Shown: piece after piece, positions 50,514 to 58,601 of the stretch | Layout: each line of letters starts with the position of its first letter | Position numbering within the stretch: the stretch's first letter is position 1 | Source: Rhodospirillales bacterium | GTDB lineage: Bacteria > Pseudomonadota > Alphaproteobacteria > Rhodospirillales > JAPHRK01 | Reading direction: 5' to 3' | Assembly: GCA_026196105.1 (NCBI GenBank) | Contig: JAPHRK010000024.1 | Span: 62,001-126,000, forward strand | Length of the DNA stretch: 64,000 bases | Program-made: the position numbers and the translations under genes | The notes under the pieces: model-generated | Told to the model about the DNA's origin: nothing | The model's input: the letters and a program-made list of their open reading frames with translations, nothing else | The model's database searches: none

Positions 50514-51800
50514 ATGACGACTAACCCAATAATTGGCTTTTGCGGCATGACCCATCTTGGCTTGAATTCAGCCATTGCCGGGGCTTCCAAAGGTTTCCAG
50601 ATGATCTGTTTTGATGCGGATGCGGACCTGATTGCCAAGCTTGCTCAGGGGGACTTACCGGTTGTTGAACCCCAGCTTGATGAGCTGCTTGCTACCCACA
50701 AAGGGAAAGTGACATTTACTTCACTCTTGGCTGATTTGCATAAGTGCGATGTTGTTTATGTTGCTCCAGATGTGCCAACCGATGACACTGGTAAAAGCGA
50801 TTTGTCCGGCATTAATAAATTGTTGGATTTGGTAATGCCGGAAATCAAAAAGGATGCAGTTCTTGTTGTTTTGAGCCAGGTGAATCCAGGATTTACTCGT
50901 AATCGAGGCCGGGATGAGGGCCCCCTTTATTATCAGGTTGAGACCCTAATCTTTGGGAGGGCCGTCGAGCGGGCTCTTTATCCGGAACGTTATATCGTTG
51001 GCTGCGTTGACCCAGCAGCCCCTTTGCCAGTGCCATACCGGATATTCCTTGAGGCCCATGATTGTCCCATTTTACCTATGCGCTATGAAAGTGCTGAGCT
51101 TGCAAAAATATCTATCAATATGTGTCTGGTTGCTTCAGTTAGTGTAGCGAATACCATGGCGGAAATTTGCGAAAATATTGGGGCTGACTGGTCTGAAATT
51201 GTGCCTTCACTGCGATTGGACAAACGTATCGGTCAGTTTAGCTATATTAATCCGGGGCTGGGTATCTCGGGAGGAAATTTGGAGCGAGATTTAGCCTCGG
51301 TTATTCGAATGGCTGATGCCCACGATACAGATGCGGGAGTTGTCCGCTCTTGGATTGACAATAGCGTCCATCGTAAGGGATGGCCATTTAGGACTCTCAA
51401 AACAGAGGTATTGGATAACAACCCCGATGCAAATATCTGTGTTTTGGGCTTAGCTTATAAAGAGAACACCCATAGTGTCAAAAATTCCCCCGCACTGGTT
51501 CTCTTGGATAGCTTACGTGACAGCGGAGCATCAGGTGAGGTTACCGTATATGACCCTGTCGTAGCGGCAAATGCTGTTGGAGAAAATTTGTGCTCAGCGC
51601 CTTCATCCCTTGAAGCATGTCAACGATCAGATGTGGTGCTTATCATGACTCCATGGGATGAATTTCGATCATTGGATCTAGGGGCTCTGTCTCAGAAAAT
51701 GAAGGGCAAGATAATTATTGACCCATACGCTGTTCTTGATGCGAATCAAGCTGACGAGTTGGGTTTCAAATATATAACTCTTGGTAAATTGGCTGACTAA
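50514..51800 (+). CDS. Nucleotide-sugar dehydrogenase-like protein lacking the catalytic cysteine
   Basis: A 428-residue member of the UDP-glucose/GDP-mannose dehydrogenase family with NAD-binding N-terminal, central and UDP-binding C-terminal domains. Conserved Lys198 and Asn202 (AKISIN) match the catalytic Lys and Asn. The usual cysteine motif GGxCxxKD reads GGNLERD, with Asn255 where the thioester-forming Cys is expected and Arg for Lys. Classical enzymes need that Cys for oxidation to the uronic acid. The protein may stop at an aldehyde, do another redox step, or be non-catalytic. The C-terminal AYKENTHSVKNSPAL is typical. Confidence 0.85.
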   Translation: MTTNPIIGFCGMTHLGLNSAIAGASKGFQMICFDADADLIAKLAQGDLPVVEPQLDELLATHKGKVTFTSLLADLHKCDVVYVAPDVPTDDTGKSDLSGINKLLDLVMPEIKKDAVLVVLSQVNPGFTRNRGRDEGPLYYQVETLIFGRAVERALYPERYIVGCVDPAAPLPVPYRIFLEAHDCPILPMRYESAELAKISINMCLVASVSVANTMAEICENIGADWSEIVPSLRLDKRIGQFSYINPGLGISGGNLERDLASVIRMADAHDTDAGVVRSWIDNSVHRKGWPFRTLKTEVLDNNPDANICVLGLAYKENTHSVKNSPALVLLDSLRDSGASGEVTVYDPVVAANAVGENLCSAPSSLEACQRSDVVLIMTPWDEFRSLDLGALSQKMKGKIIIDPYAVLDANQADELGFKYITLGKLAD

Positions 51801-51851
51801 ATTGGCGCTCAACTTTACCATTCTCGATCACACTTCTAAGGACGTTTCATC

Positions 51852-53060
51852 TTGTCTTCTCCAAGCCTACCTACCAGGGCAATAAGGAAAATTTGCCGAA
51901 TAATTGCAAAGCCCATAGGTATTATCTTTGCCCATCTGGTCAGTTTGATTTTAAAGGGCACCCCTTTAAATATTTGCTTTGCTGGGGATCTATCTCGGGT
52001 TGGTAATCAGGGCGTTTTGGCTATGTGGTTGCGAGACGCCATTGGTGGTGAAAATTCGAATATTAAAAGGATCGTTTTTGTAAGTCAGATCGCCAATAAA
52101 ACTTTTCATAAGTCTATGAGGCGAGATTGCTCTTTTGTTTTTCTACCTCTTCGAGTGCAAGACGCAATGAGAGGAGTTTTGTCAGAAGGACGCGCAACAC
52201 ACCTAGGGCAATGGCTTGCTAAAGAACCTTATAGGCTTGATGCTTTTAACAATAGTGTTCCCCGATTTTCTCTTCCACCATCAACCATGGCTGATGGCCG
52301 TAAAAAACTAGAAAAACTAGGTATTAAAGATGTTCCTTGGTTTATCACGTTCCATTGCCGAGATAGTGCATACCTGCAAAAGCACCACCCTGGCATAAAC
52401 TGGTCTTATCACGACTATCGAGACGCCAGTATCGAAAATTATCTTCTCGCTGCCAAACAAGTTGTTGAGCTTGGTGGTTACGCTTTTCGAATAGGTAAGG
52501 AAGTCTCTCACCCTCTCCCTGTGGGTTTGCCGAAGGAGATTGTTGACTATGCATCTCTGTTTCAGAGTGACGAAATGGATGCTTATTTGTGTTCAAATGC
52601 GAAATTTCACTTAGGGGCGACGACTGGAATTTCAGATTTAGCCGAGCACTTTGGAACACCTGTTGCGCTGGCTAATTGTACCCCAATAGTGAGTTTTGGA
52701 AAATCATCTTCAAGCCTTTGGACTCCAATGCTCTTGAGGCGGAAGGGGGAGACAGAGTTCCTTTCTCTTCCTGAACTGGAAAAATTAGGAGGCTTTACTG
52801 TCACGGGTTCTAAGTTCGCTGATGGCAGAAAATTGGATGAAATGGGTTTGGAATATGTTCAGAATACAGAAGACGAAATTAGAGACTTGTGTTCCGATAT
52901 GATTAACCAAATAGATGGCGTAGACGTTGATCAATCAATACAAGAATTACAGCAAAAATTTAAATCCAGATATTATTCAAACTTCCCAAATATAGATATT
53001 GCTGCAAAAATAGCTCCTAGTTTTATTGCTCGGCATGCAGAGTTATTTGAGTTGACATGA
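51852..53060 (+). CDS. Putative glycosyltransferase of the TIGR04372 type
   Basis: A 402-residue protein. The core resembles the TIGR04372 family, found in polysaccharide loci and believed to be glycosyltransferases: WFITFHCRDSAYLQ (about 168-181), YHDYRDASIENYLLAAKQV, GGYAFRIGK, and FHLGATTGISDLAEHFGTPVALANC, given as separate blocks. A basic amphipathic and hydrophobic N-terminus (about 10-38) could attach it to the membrane. The start is TTG with AAGGA upstream. The sugar donor is unknown; this is the only glycosyltransferase recognised in the polysaccharide section so far. Confidence 0.72.
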   Translation: MSSPSLPTRAIRKICRIIAKPIGIIFAHLVSLILKGTPLNICFAGDLSRVGNQGVLAMWLRDAIGGENSNIKRIVFVSQIANKTFHKSMRRDCSFVFLPLRVQDAMRGVLSEGRATHLGQWLAKEPYRLDAFNNSVPRFSLPPSTMADGRKKLEKLGIKDVPWFITFHCRDSAYLQKHHPGINWSYHDYRDASIENYLLAAKQVVELGGYAFRIGKEVSHPLPVGLPKEIVDYASLFQSDEMDAYLCSNAKFHLGATTGISDLAEHFGTPVALANCTPIVSFGKSSSSLWTPMLLRRKGETEFLSLPELEKLGGFTVTGSKFADGRKLDEMGLEYVQNTEDEIRDLCSDMINQIDGVDVDQSIQELQQKFKSRYYSNFPNIDIAAKIAPSFIARHAELFELT

Positions 53061-53167
53061 ATATGATACTAGGAAATTAAATTCCTATTCGCTGCTATGT
53101 TTACAATGCAAGATTATGTTGTGCATTGCTAAGTTTTCGAAGTTGTTTGTTGAATTTTAGGTGGAAA

Positions 53168-53602
53168 ATGTCCCTAAACAATAGTTCGCACCAGGTTTTA
53201 CAGGCTCATGATACAGTTGGAATTGGCTCCAACCGGTCGTTTGGGGTCGTGTTTACTGTTCTTTTTATGACCATTGGATTGTTCCCGCTAATTGATGGCG
53301 GTAATTTACGCATATGGTCTTTAGTTATTGCAGGTTTTTTCTTGTTCTTAGCTATGGTTGTTCCTCAAGCTCTTAAGCCTCTGAATGCAGTATGGCTTAA
53401 GCTTGGCTTAGTTTTACATGATATTGCTAATCCCATTGTCATGTGGCTTCTTTTCTTTTTGATTGTTACGCCAGTTGCATTCTATTGCCGGATTGTAGGG
53501 AAAGATATTTTATCATTAAAGACAGATACAGACCTGGATAGCTACTGGATTAAACGAAACCCAGCAGGGCCGGAAGGTCAATCCATGAAACGGCAATTTT
53601 AG
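53168..53602 (+). CDS. SxtJ-family small membrane protein
   Basis: A 144-residue membrane protein with three hydrophobic helices (about 25-45, 48-68 and 92-115) and the conserved LNAVWLKLGLVLHDIANPIVMW, in two blocks, and YWIKRNPAGP near the C-terminus. The family takes its name from a gene in the saxitoxin cluster and is typically followed by DUF5989 and a carbamoyltransferase, as here. Its biochemical role is unknown; co-occurrence suggests help for membrane-linked carbamoyl transfer. The ATG at 53168 is chosen for the AGGTGG site; an in-frame start at 53126 would add 14 residues. Confidence 0.85.
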   Translation: MSLNNSSHQVLQAHDTVGIGSNRSFGVVFTVLFMTIGLFPLIDGGNLRIWSLVIAGFFLFLAMVVPQALKPLNAVWLKLGLVLHDIANPIVMWLLFFLIVTPVAFYCRIVGKDILSLKTDTDLDSYWIKRNPAGPEGQSMKRQF

Positions 53603-53609
53603 AGCGAAT

Positions 53610-53745
53610 ATGATGTCTTTCCTTTCTAAACAATTGCCAATTTTAACGTTGATGGTTTTATTTGGGGGCTAATTTTTTGACACAAAGTTCTACCTTTGCT
53701 TCCTTTTTTACGCATTATTTTAGGGGCACTTCTTGTATATTTTAG
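53610..53745 (+). pseudogene. Frameshifted DUF5989-like small membrane protein remnant
   Basis: The frame at 53610 encodes MMSFLSKQLPILTLMVLFGG and stops at 53670. In the next frame the sequence continues after a G5 run as ANFLTQSSTFASFFTHYF, ending at 53745 inside the carbamoyltransferase start. Joined, the two parts resemble the roughly 50-residue DUF5989 protein that usually sits between SxtJ and the carbamoyltransferase (LTQSS- and terminal F-rich blocks). A one-base indel in the GGGGG tract (53664-53668) would explain it. The N-terminal half is also shortened, so it may be truly degenerate. Confidence 0.4.
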
Positions 53746-55568
53746 GTATTTCAGCACTCTATCATGACAGTGCCGCCGCATTAATTAGTGGTGAAAATAT
53801 AATTGCAGCTGCTCAAGAAGAACGTTTTACTCGGAAGAAACAAGATTCAAGTTTCCCCGTAAACGCTATCCAATATTGTTTGGAAGAAGCGGGGATTGAC
53901 CTAAATTGTGTCGATAGTGTTGTTTTTTATGACAAACCATATCTTAAATTTGAACGCCTGCTGAAAACTTATATAGCCTTTGCTCCTCGTGGTTTTGGTT
54001 CATTTAAAAAAGCCATTCCTATTTGGTTGAAAGAGAAGTTGTTTCAGAAAAATATGCTGCGCATGGAACTGCAAAAATTTGCCCCTGATTTTGATTGGAA
54101 AAATAAACTTCAGTTTGCTGAGCACCACTTAAGCCATGCAGCGTCTGCATTTTTCCCTTCACCATTTGATGATGCCGTTGTTTTGACGATGGATGGGGTT
54201 GGTGAATGGGCAACTGCTTCCGTGGCTATAGGAAGAGGAAGTAAATTAGAAATTACCAAAGAACTTCATTTCCCACATTCGCTTGGCCTACTCTACTCAG
54301 CGTTCACTTATTATACTGGGTTTAAAGTCAATTCCGGTGAATATAAGGTGATGGGGCTAGCACCATATGGCGAACCAAAGTATGCCTCAACCATTATTGA
54401 AAATTTGATGGACTTGAAGGAAGACGGCTCGTTTCGATTGGATCAAAGTTACTTTGACTATTGTACCGGCCTTAGGATGACAAATGAAAAATTTGCAACT
54501 CTTTTTGGAGGCCCTGCTCGTAAGTCAGAAGAAGATTTGACGCAAAAACATATGGATCTTGCAGCCTCAATCCAGGCCGTTACAGAAGAAGTTATGCTGC
54601 GAATAACCCGTTCTCTTGCGGAAGAAACGGGTATACCTAATCTTTGTTTAGCAGGTGGCGTAGCCTTGAATTGTGTTGCTAATGGCAAGATCTTACGGGA
54701 TGGTGCGTTCAAAAATATTTGGGTTCAACCAGCAGCAGGTGACGCAGGTGGCGCACTAGGGGCTGCATTGGCGAGTCATTACATCTTTCATGAAAAACCT
54801 CGTGCGACTCACGAAGGAAAAGATACCATGCAAGGCTCATATTTGGGGCCGTCTTACGAGCAAAATGAAATTGAGGAGCGCCTTAGTAAAGTAGGAGCTA
54901 AGTTTACTACTTTGAATGAGGATGAACTTATCGAGAGGACGGCCGAAGCGCTGGCTGACGAGAAGGCAATCGGTTGGTTCCAGGGGCGGATGGAATTTGG
55001 ACCCCGTGCACTCGGCGGACGTTCAATCTTAGGAGATCCTCGTTCTTCTTCCATGCAAAAAACCCTAAACTTGAAGGTGAAATATAGAGAATCTTTCCGG
55101 CCATTTGCGCCATCAGTACTTACGGAAGATTTCAGGGATTGGTTTGATATTGATTCGGATAGCCCCTACATGCTGATGGTTGCAGATGTAAAAAACGAAC
55201 GTCGGAAGCAAATGTCCGAAGAAGAAGAGAGTCTTTTTGGTATTGATAAATTGAATGTTGTCCGTTCAGAATTACCAGCTATCACACATGTCGATTATTC
55301 GGCGCGTATACAGACAGTACACAAAGAAACCAACCCTAGGTACTACGATCTGATTTCAGCATTTAAAAAGAAAACAGGTTGCCCGGTCGTCGTGAATACA
55401 AGTTTTAATGTTCGCGGAGAACCAATCGTCTGCACTCCAGAAGATGCTTTTCATTGTTTGATGGGGACGGAAATTGACGTACTCGTTGTTGGAAACAGTA
55501 TATTATTAAGCGATGAGCAAGACCCATCTTTAAGGCTAGATTATAAAAAACAATTTGAGTTAGATTGA
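53733..55568 (+). CDS. Carbamoyltransferase (NodU/SxtI type)
   Basis: A 611-residue enzyme of the NodU/CmcH/TobZ family that makes carbamoyl-adenylate from carbamoyl phosphate and ATP and transfers it to a hydroxyl. The Kae1-like N-terminal domain has LGISALYHDSA, HHLSHAASA (His131, 132, 135) and LTMDGVGEW; the later part has LAGGVALNCVANGK, WFQGRMEFGPRALGGRS (in two blocks) and the C-terminal VVVNTSFNVRGEPIV. The start is TTG with AGGGG upstream. With SxtJ next to it, it likely carbamoylates a sugar hydroxyl of the glycan. Confidence 0.93.
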   Translation: MYILGISALYHDSAAALISGENIIAAAQEERFTRKKQDSSFPVNAIQYCLEEAGIDLNCVDSVVFYDKPYLKFERLLKTYIAFAPRGFGSFKKAIPIWLKEKLFQKNMLRMELQKFAPDFDWKNKLQFAEHHLSHAASAFFPSPFDDAVVLTMDGVGEWATASVAIGRGSKLEITKELHFPHSLGLLYSAFTYYTGFKVNSGEYKVMGLAPYGEPKYASTIIENLMDLKEDGSFRLDQSYFDYCTGLRMTNEKFATLFGGPARKSEEDLTQKHMDLAASIQAVTEEVMLRITRSLAEETGIPNLCLAGGVALNCVANGKILRDGAFKNIWVQPAAGDAGGALGAALASHYIFHEKPRATHEGKDTMQGSYLGPSYEQNEIEERLSKVGAKFTTLNEDELIERTAEALADEKAIGWFQGRMEFGPRALGGRSILGDPRSSSMQKTLNLKVKYRESFRPFAPSVLTEDFRDWFDIDSDSPYMLMVADVKNERRKQMSEEEESLFGIDKLNVVRSELPAITHVDYSARIQTVHKETNPRYYDLISAFKKKTGCPVVVNTSFNVRGEPIVCTPEDAFHCLMGTEIDVLVVGNSILLSDEQDPSLRLDYKKQFELD

Positions 55569-55689
55569 TCACCCTTTTTTGATGCAAAAGCCATTGTTTG
55601 CGCCACTTTTAAGAGCTGGTAAAGGCAATGTTGATCTCTTCTGAATAATGAAAACTATTTTGTGATTTTTAGAATGGAGTATAAAACTA

Positions 55690-56577
55690 ATGTTGGCCCA
55701 TAATTTTTCAAGTCCCCAAAACCCGTCTAGAGTTGTTATTCTAGGCGCTAAAGGATTTGTCGGTACTACTCTTGGCAAAAAACTCCGCAAAAATAACATA
55801 GAAATTCTTGACCTTGGTCGGGGTGAACTTGACCTATTAGCGCCAGATGCCAGTGAGAAACTAGCTAACCTTTTATCGACTGAAGATAGTCTTGTGGTTA
55901 TCTCAGCCGAAGCCCCGGTCAAAAATAATGCGATGCTTGAGCGAAATATTTCGATGATGTCGTCCGTTTGTGCCGCGTTGGAAAAGATATCTCCTGCACA
56001 CGTCGTTTACGTGAGCTCCGATGCTGTCTATGCCGATAGTGAAGGGCCTTTATCCGAGACCTCAAACGCCCAACCAGCCTCATTGCATGGCGTCATGCAC
56101 TTAGCTCGTGAAGTGATGCTAAGCAATGCTTATTCCGGCCCCCTTGCCTTTGTTCGCCCCACCCTGATTTATGGTGTTGATGATCCGCACAATGGTTATG
56201 GTCCTAATCGGTTCCGTCGGTTAGCGCAAAAAGGGCAAGAGATAGTCTTGTTTGGAGAAGGTGAAGAGCGACGTGATCATGTGTTAGTAGAAGACGTAGC
56301 TGAACTGGTATCAGGAATTTTGATGCAGCAAAGTCAAGGTATTCTGAACGTAGCTACAGGCCAAGTGAAGTCATTCAAGGAAATAGCTGAAATGGTAGTG
56401 TCTCATTTTGGAGATAGTCCAAAGATCAAAGGTTCTCCTCGAGTTGGAGAAATGCCACATAACGGATATCGACCTTTTGATCCTGCCCAAACATTCAAAG
56501 CGTTTCCAGGTTTCTCGTACACACAATTAGATGAAGGCTTGCTAAAGGTACATAAGGCTTTAGTGGAGAAAAATTAA
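55690..56577 (+). CDS. SDR-fold epimerase/reductase-like protein with altered active site
   Basis: A 295-residue extended SDR with VVILGAKGFVGTTLG and YVSSDAVYADSEGP, most like dTDP-4-dehydrorhamnose reductase (RmlD). The catalytic YxxxK pair is not present: the corresponding segment reads HGVMH (His133 and His137). The downstream FVRPTLIYGVDDPHNGYG and RDHVLVEDVAEL are family-like. It may bind a nucleotide sugar without normal catalysis or use another residue. It abuts the methyltransferase gene (stop at 56577, start at 56578). Confidence 0.8.
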   Translation: MLAHNFSSPQNPSRVVILGAKGFVGTTLGKKLRKNNIEILDLGRGELDLLAPDASEKLANLLSTEDSLVVISAEAPVKNNAMLERNISMMSSVCAALEKISPAHVVYVSSDAVYADSEGPLSETSNAQPASLHGVMHLAREVMLSNAYSGPLAFVRPTLIYGVDDPHNGYGPNRFRRLAQKGQEIVLFGEGEERRDHVLVEDVAELVSGILMQQSQGILNVATGQVKSFKEIAEMVVSHFGDSPKIKGSPRVGEMPHNGYRPFDPAQTFKAFPGFSYTQLDEGLLKVHKALVEKN

Positions 56578-57228
56578 GTGGCTGAGATAAACTTATTGCG
56601 CTCACTCCCCGAAAGTAAGCGCAATGTAAAAGCCCGAGAAACGGCTAAGACCGAAGAGCATATCCGTATTTCGAGAGAATATGGGGAAATGTACTTCGAT
56701 GGGCCTCGCGAATATGGTTATGGTGGCTATCGTTATGATGGGCGCTGGCAACCTGTTGCAAAAGATATTGTTGATCACTTTGGTTTAAAACCAGGTGATC
56801 GTGTATTGGATATTGGGTGTGCAAAAGGGTTTTTAGTGAAAGACTTGCGGGCTATTGGTATAGACGCAGTTGGTGTTGATGTTTCAGAATATGGCTTAGC
56901 CCACGCCGAACCAGAGGCAAAAGATCACCTCCAAATTGCCAGTGCAGATAATATACCCTTTGAGGACAAGAGTTTTAGCGCAGTGCTTGCTATTAACTGC
57001 CTGCATAACCTAAATCGAGCCAGCTGTGTAAAAGCGATTAAAGAAATGGAACGACTGGCTCCCCCCGGTAAAGCCTTCCTTCAAGTGGACAGCTATCATA
57101 CTCCTGAGCAAAAAGAGATATTCGAAAGCTGGGTTCTCACAGCAAAGTTTTATGACTACCCTGAGGGCTGGCTCAAGGTTTTTGAAGAGGCAAATTATAC
57201 CGGAGACTGGTTCTGGACCATTATCTAA
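56578..57228 (+). CDS. Class I SAM-dependent methyltransferase
   Basis: A 216-residue methyltransferase. Motif I is RVLDIGCAKG (Asp78-Gly80), followed by the acidic GVDVSEYG, motif-II-like FEDKSFSAVLAINCLHNL and motif III. The N-terminal 60 residues are rich in Tyr and Gly (EYGYGGYRYDGRW) and probably help bind the substrate. The acceptor is unknown; O- or N-methylation of a sugar is likely given the locus. The start is GTG immediately after the SDR stop. Confidence 0.85.
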   Translation: MAEINLLRSLPESKRNVKARETAKTEEHIRISREYGEMYFDGPREYGYGGYRYDGRWQPVAKDIVDHFGLKPGDRVLDIGCAKGFLVKDLRAIGIDAVGVDVSEYGLAHAEPEAKDHLQIASADNIPFEDKSFSAVLAINCLHNLNRASCVKAIKEMERLAPPGKAFLQVDSYHTPEQKEIFESWVLTAKFYDYPEGWLKVFEEANYTGDWFWTII

Positions 57229-57555
57229 ATACGAGAAAATTATTTTAAATAAATATCAGGAATTTGATCTCTATCAAAAACTTCTGGCAAGCGTTTGTTG
57301 ATATCCTTGGTGATCGAATTAAATCCATTTTGAGTTAAAGGCGTCCCCTATTTCAATGCCAATTAGATAAAGAATGGAAACAAAGGTTTTTTAGAGTTAA
57401 AACTGATGATAAAGCTCTCTTGATTTTTATAATGAGCATTTCATGATCAAGAAACTATGGTGTTCTAGCTCGTTTTGGGGCAATTTTCGCAAGGTATAAT
57501 AAGTTTAAGGTAAGGCTCGAAAACTATGAGTATGTGTTTTTTGGAGGAAGGATAA
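57229..57555 (+). other. AT-rich intergenic gap, possible internal promoter
   Basis: A 327-base gap, the largest in the locus, with no credible gene. It has two TATAAT hexamers (57428-57433 and 57495-57500) but only weak -35 partners, and a small TTTGAT/ATCAAA hairpin near the left end. It precedes a strong GGAGGAAGG ribosome site for the E1 alpha gene. It may hold an internal promoter or be a relic of a lost gene. Confidence 0.4.
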
Positions 57556-58536
57556 TTGAGCGATAATATTCGCACTGAAATACGTATAAAGCTTTTTAAA
57601 GAGTTAGTATGTGTTCGGAAGACTGAACAAACACTTGCTGAGCGTTATAAACAGCAGGAAATGAGAACTCCAACGCACTTTGGTATTGGCCAAGAAGCTG
57701 TGGCAGTTGGCGTATGTTCCGCACTCAATCGTGATGATGTGGTTTATAGTCACCATCGTTCACACAACCATTACCTTGCTAAAGGTGGCAGTGTTTATGG
57801 GTTGGCTGCGGAACTATTTGGTCGGGAAACAGGTTGCTCTAAGGGGCGAGGGGGATCGGTTCATCTTACTTGTCGCGAAGAAGGCTTTATTGCCTCCAGT
57901 GCTATTTTGGGGGAAACAGCTGCAGCAGCTGTAGGAAGCGCACTCAGCATTAGTATGGATGGTGCTAAGCAAATTGCTGGGGCATTTTTCGGCGATGCTG
58001 TTCTCGAAGAAGGTATTTTCTATGAAAGCGTTAACTACGCTTCAATTAACAATCTCCCAGCCTTACTGGTGTGTGAAAACAATGGTTTTGCAACGGAAAG
58101 TCCTCTCTCGGTACGCCAGCCTTCGGGTATAGATTTTTGCAAACGGGTTGAGGCATTTGGTGCCACCGCTCTGAGCATAGATGGCAATGATGTTGAGGCC
58201 GTTTACAATGCCGCCCAAAAAGCGATCTCTCATATTCGTAGTGGGAAAGGACCCTTTTTCCTGCATTGCATCACCTATCGTTGGTGTGAGCATGTGGGTC
58301 CGTTCTTTGATCATGAAATGGATCGAACCTACCGCACCAAAGAAGATGTTGAAGCCTGGATGGAGAAGTGCCCCATCAAGCGAAGCCGCGCTAAATTGAT
58401 TATCGACGAGATCGCCTCGTCAGACCAATTAGATGAGTGGGAGGCTGAAATCCAATCCAGCATCGACGACGATATTTCTCGTGCCTATTCAGATCCTTGG
58501 CCAAATCCAGCTGATATATTTGAAAACGTATGTTAG
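57556..58536 (+). CDS. Thiamine-diphosphate dehydrogenase E1 alpha-like protein
   Basis: A 326-residue homologue of the alpha subunit of pyruvate/acetoin dehydrogenase E1. It has THFGIGQEAVAVG, SHHRSHNHYLAKGG, GRGGSVHL and the ThDP site FFGDAVLEEG ... CENNGFA with the usual 26-residue gap; the first motif reads GDA (146-148) rather than GDG. The start is TTG with a strong GGAGGAAGG site. It pairs with the beta gene 65 bases downstream. No E2 or E3 genes are in the window, so it probably does not make an acyl-CoA but may transfer an activated acetaldehyde, as the AviB1/AviB2 pair does for branched sugars. Confidence 0.88.
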   Translation: MSDNIRTEIRIKLFKELVCVRKTEQTLAERYKQQEMRTPTHFGIGQEAVAVGVCSALNRDDVVYSHHRSHNHYLAKGGSVYGLAAELFGRETGCSKGRGGSVHLTCREEGFIASSAILGETAAAAVGSALSISMDGAKQIAGAFFGDAVLEEGIFYESVNYASINNLPALLVCENNGFATESPLSVRQPSGIDFCKRVEAFGATALSIDGNDVEAVYNAAQKAISHIRSGKGPFFLHCITYRWCEHVGPFFDHEMDRTYRTKEDVEAWMEKCPIKRSRAKLIIDEIASSDQLDEWEAEIQSSIDDDISRAYSDPWPNPADIFENVC

Positions 58537-58601
58537 GCGGACAACTTGTGGTTTCGCTAAAGCGGGTGGAATTGTCATTATTGACTGTAGGAATTTAAAG
58601 A

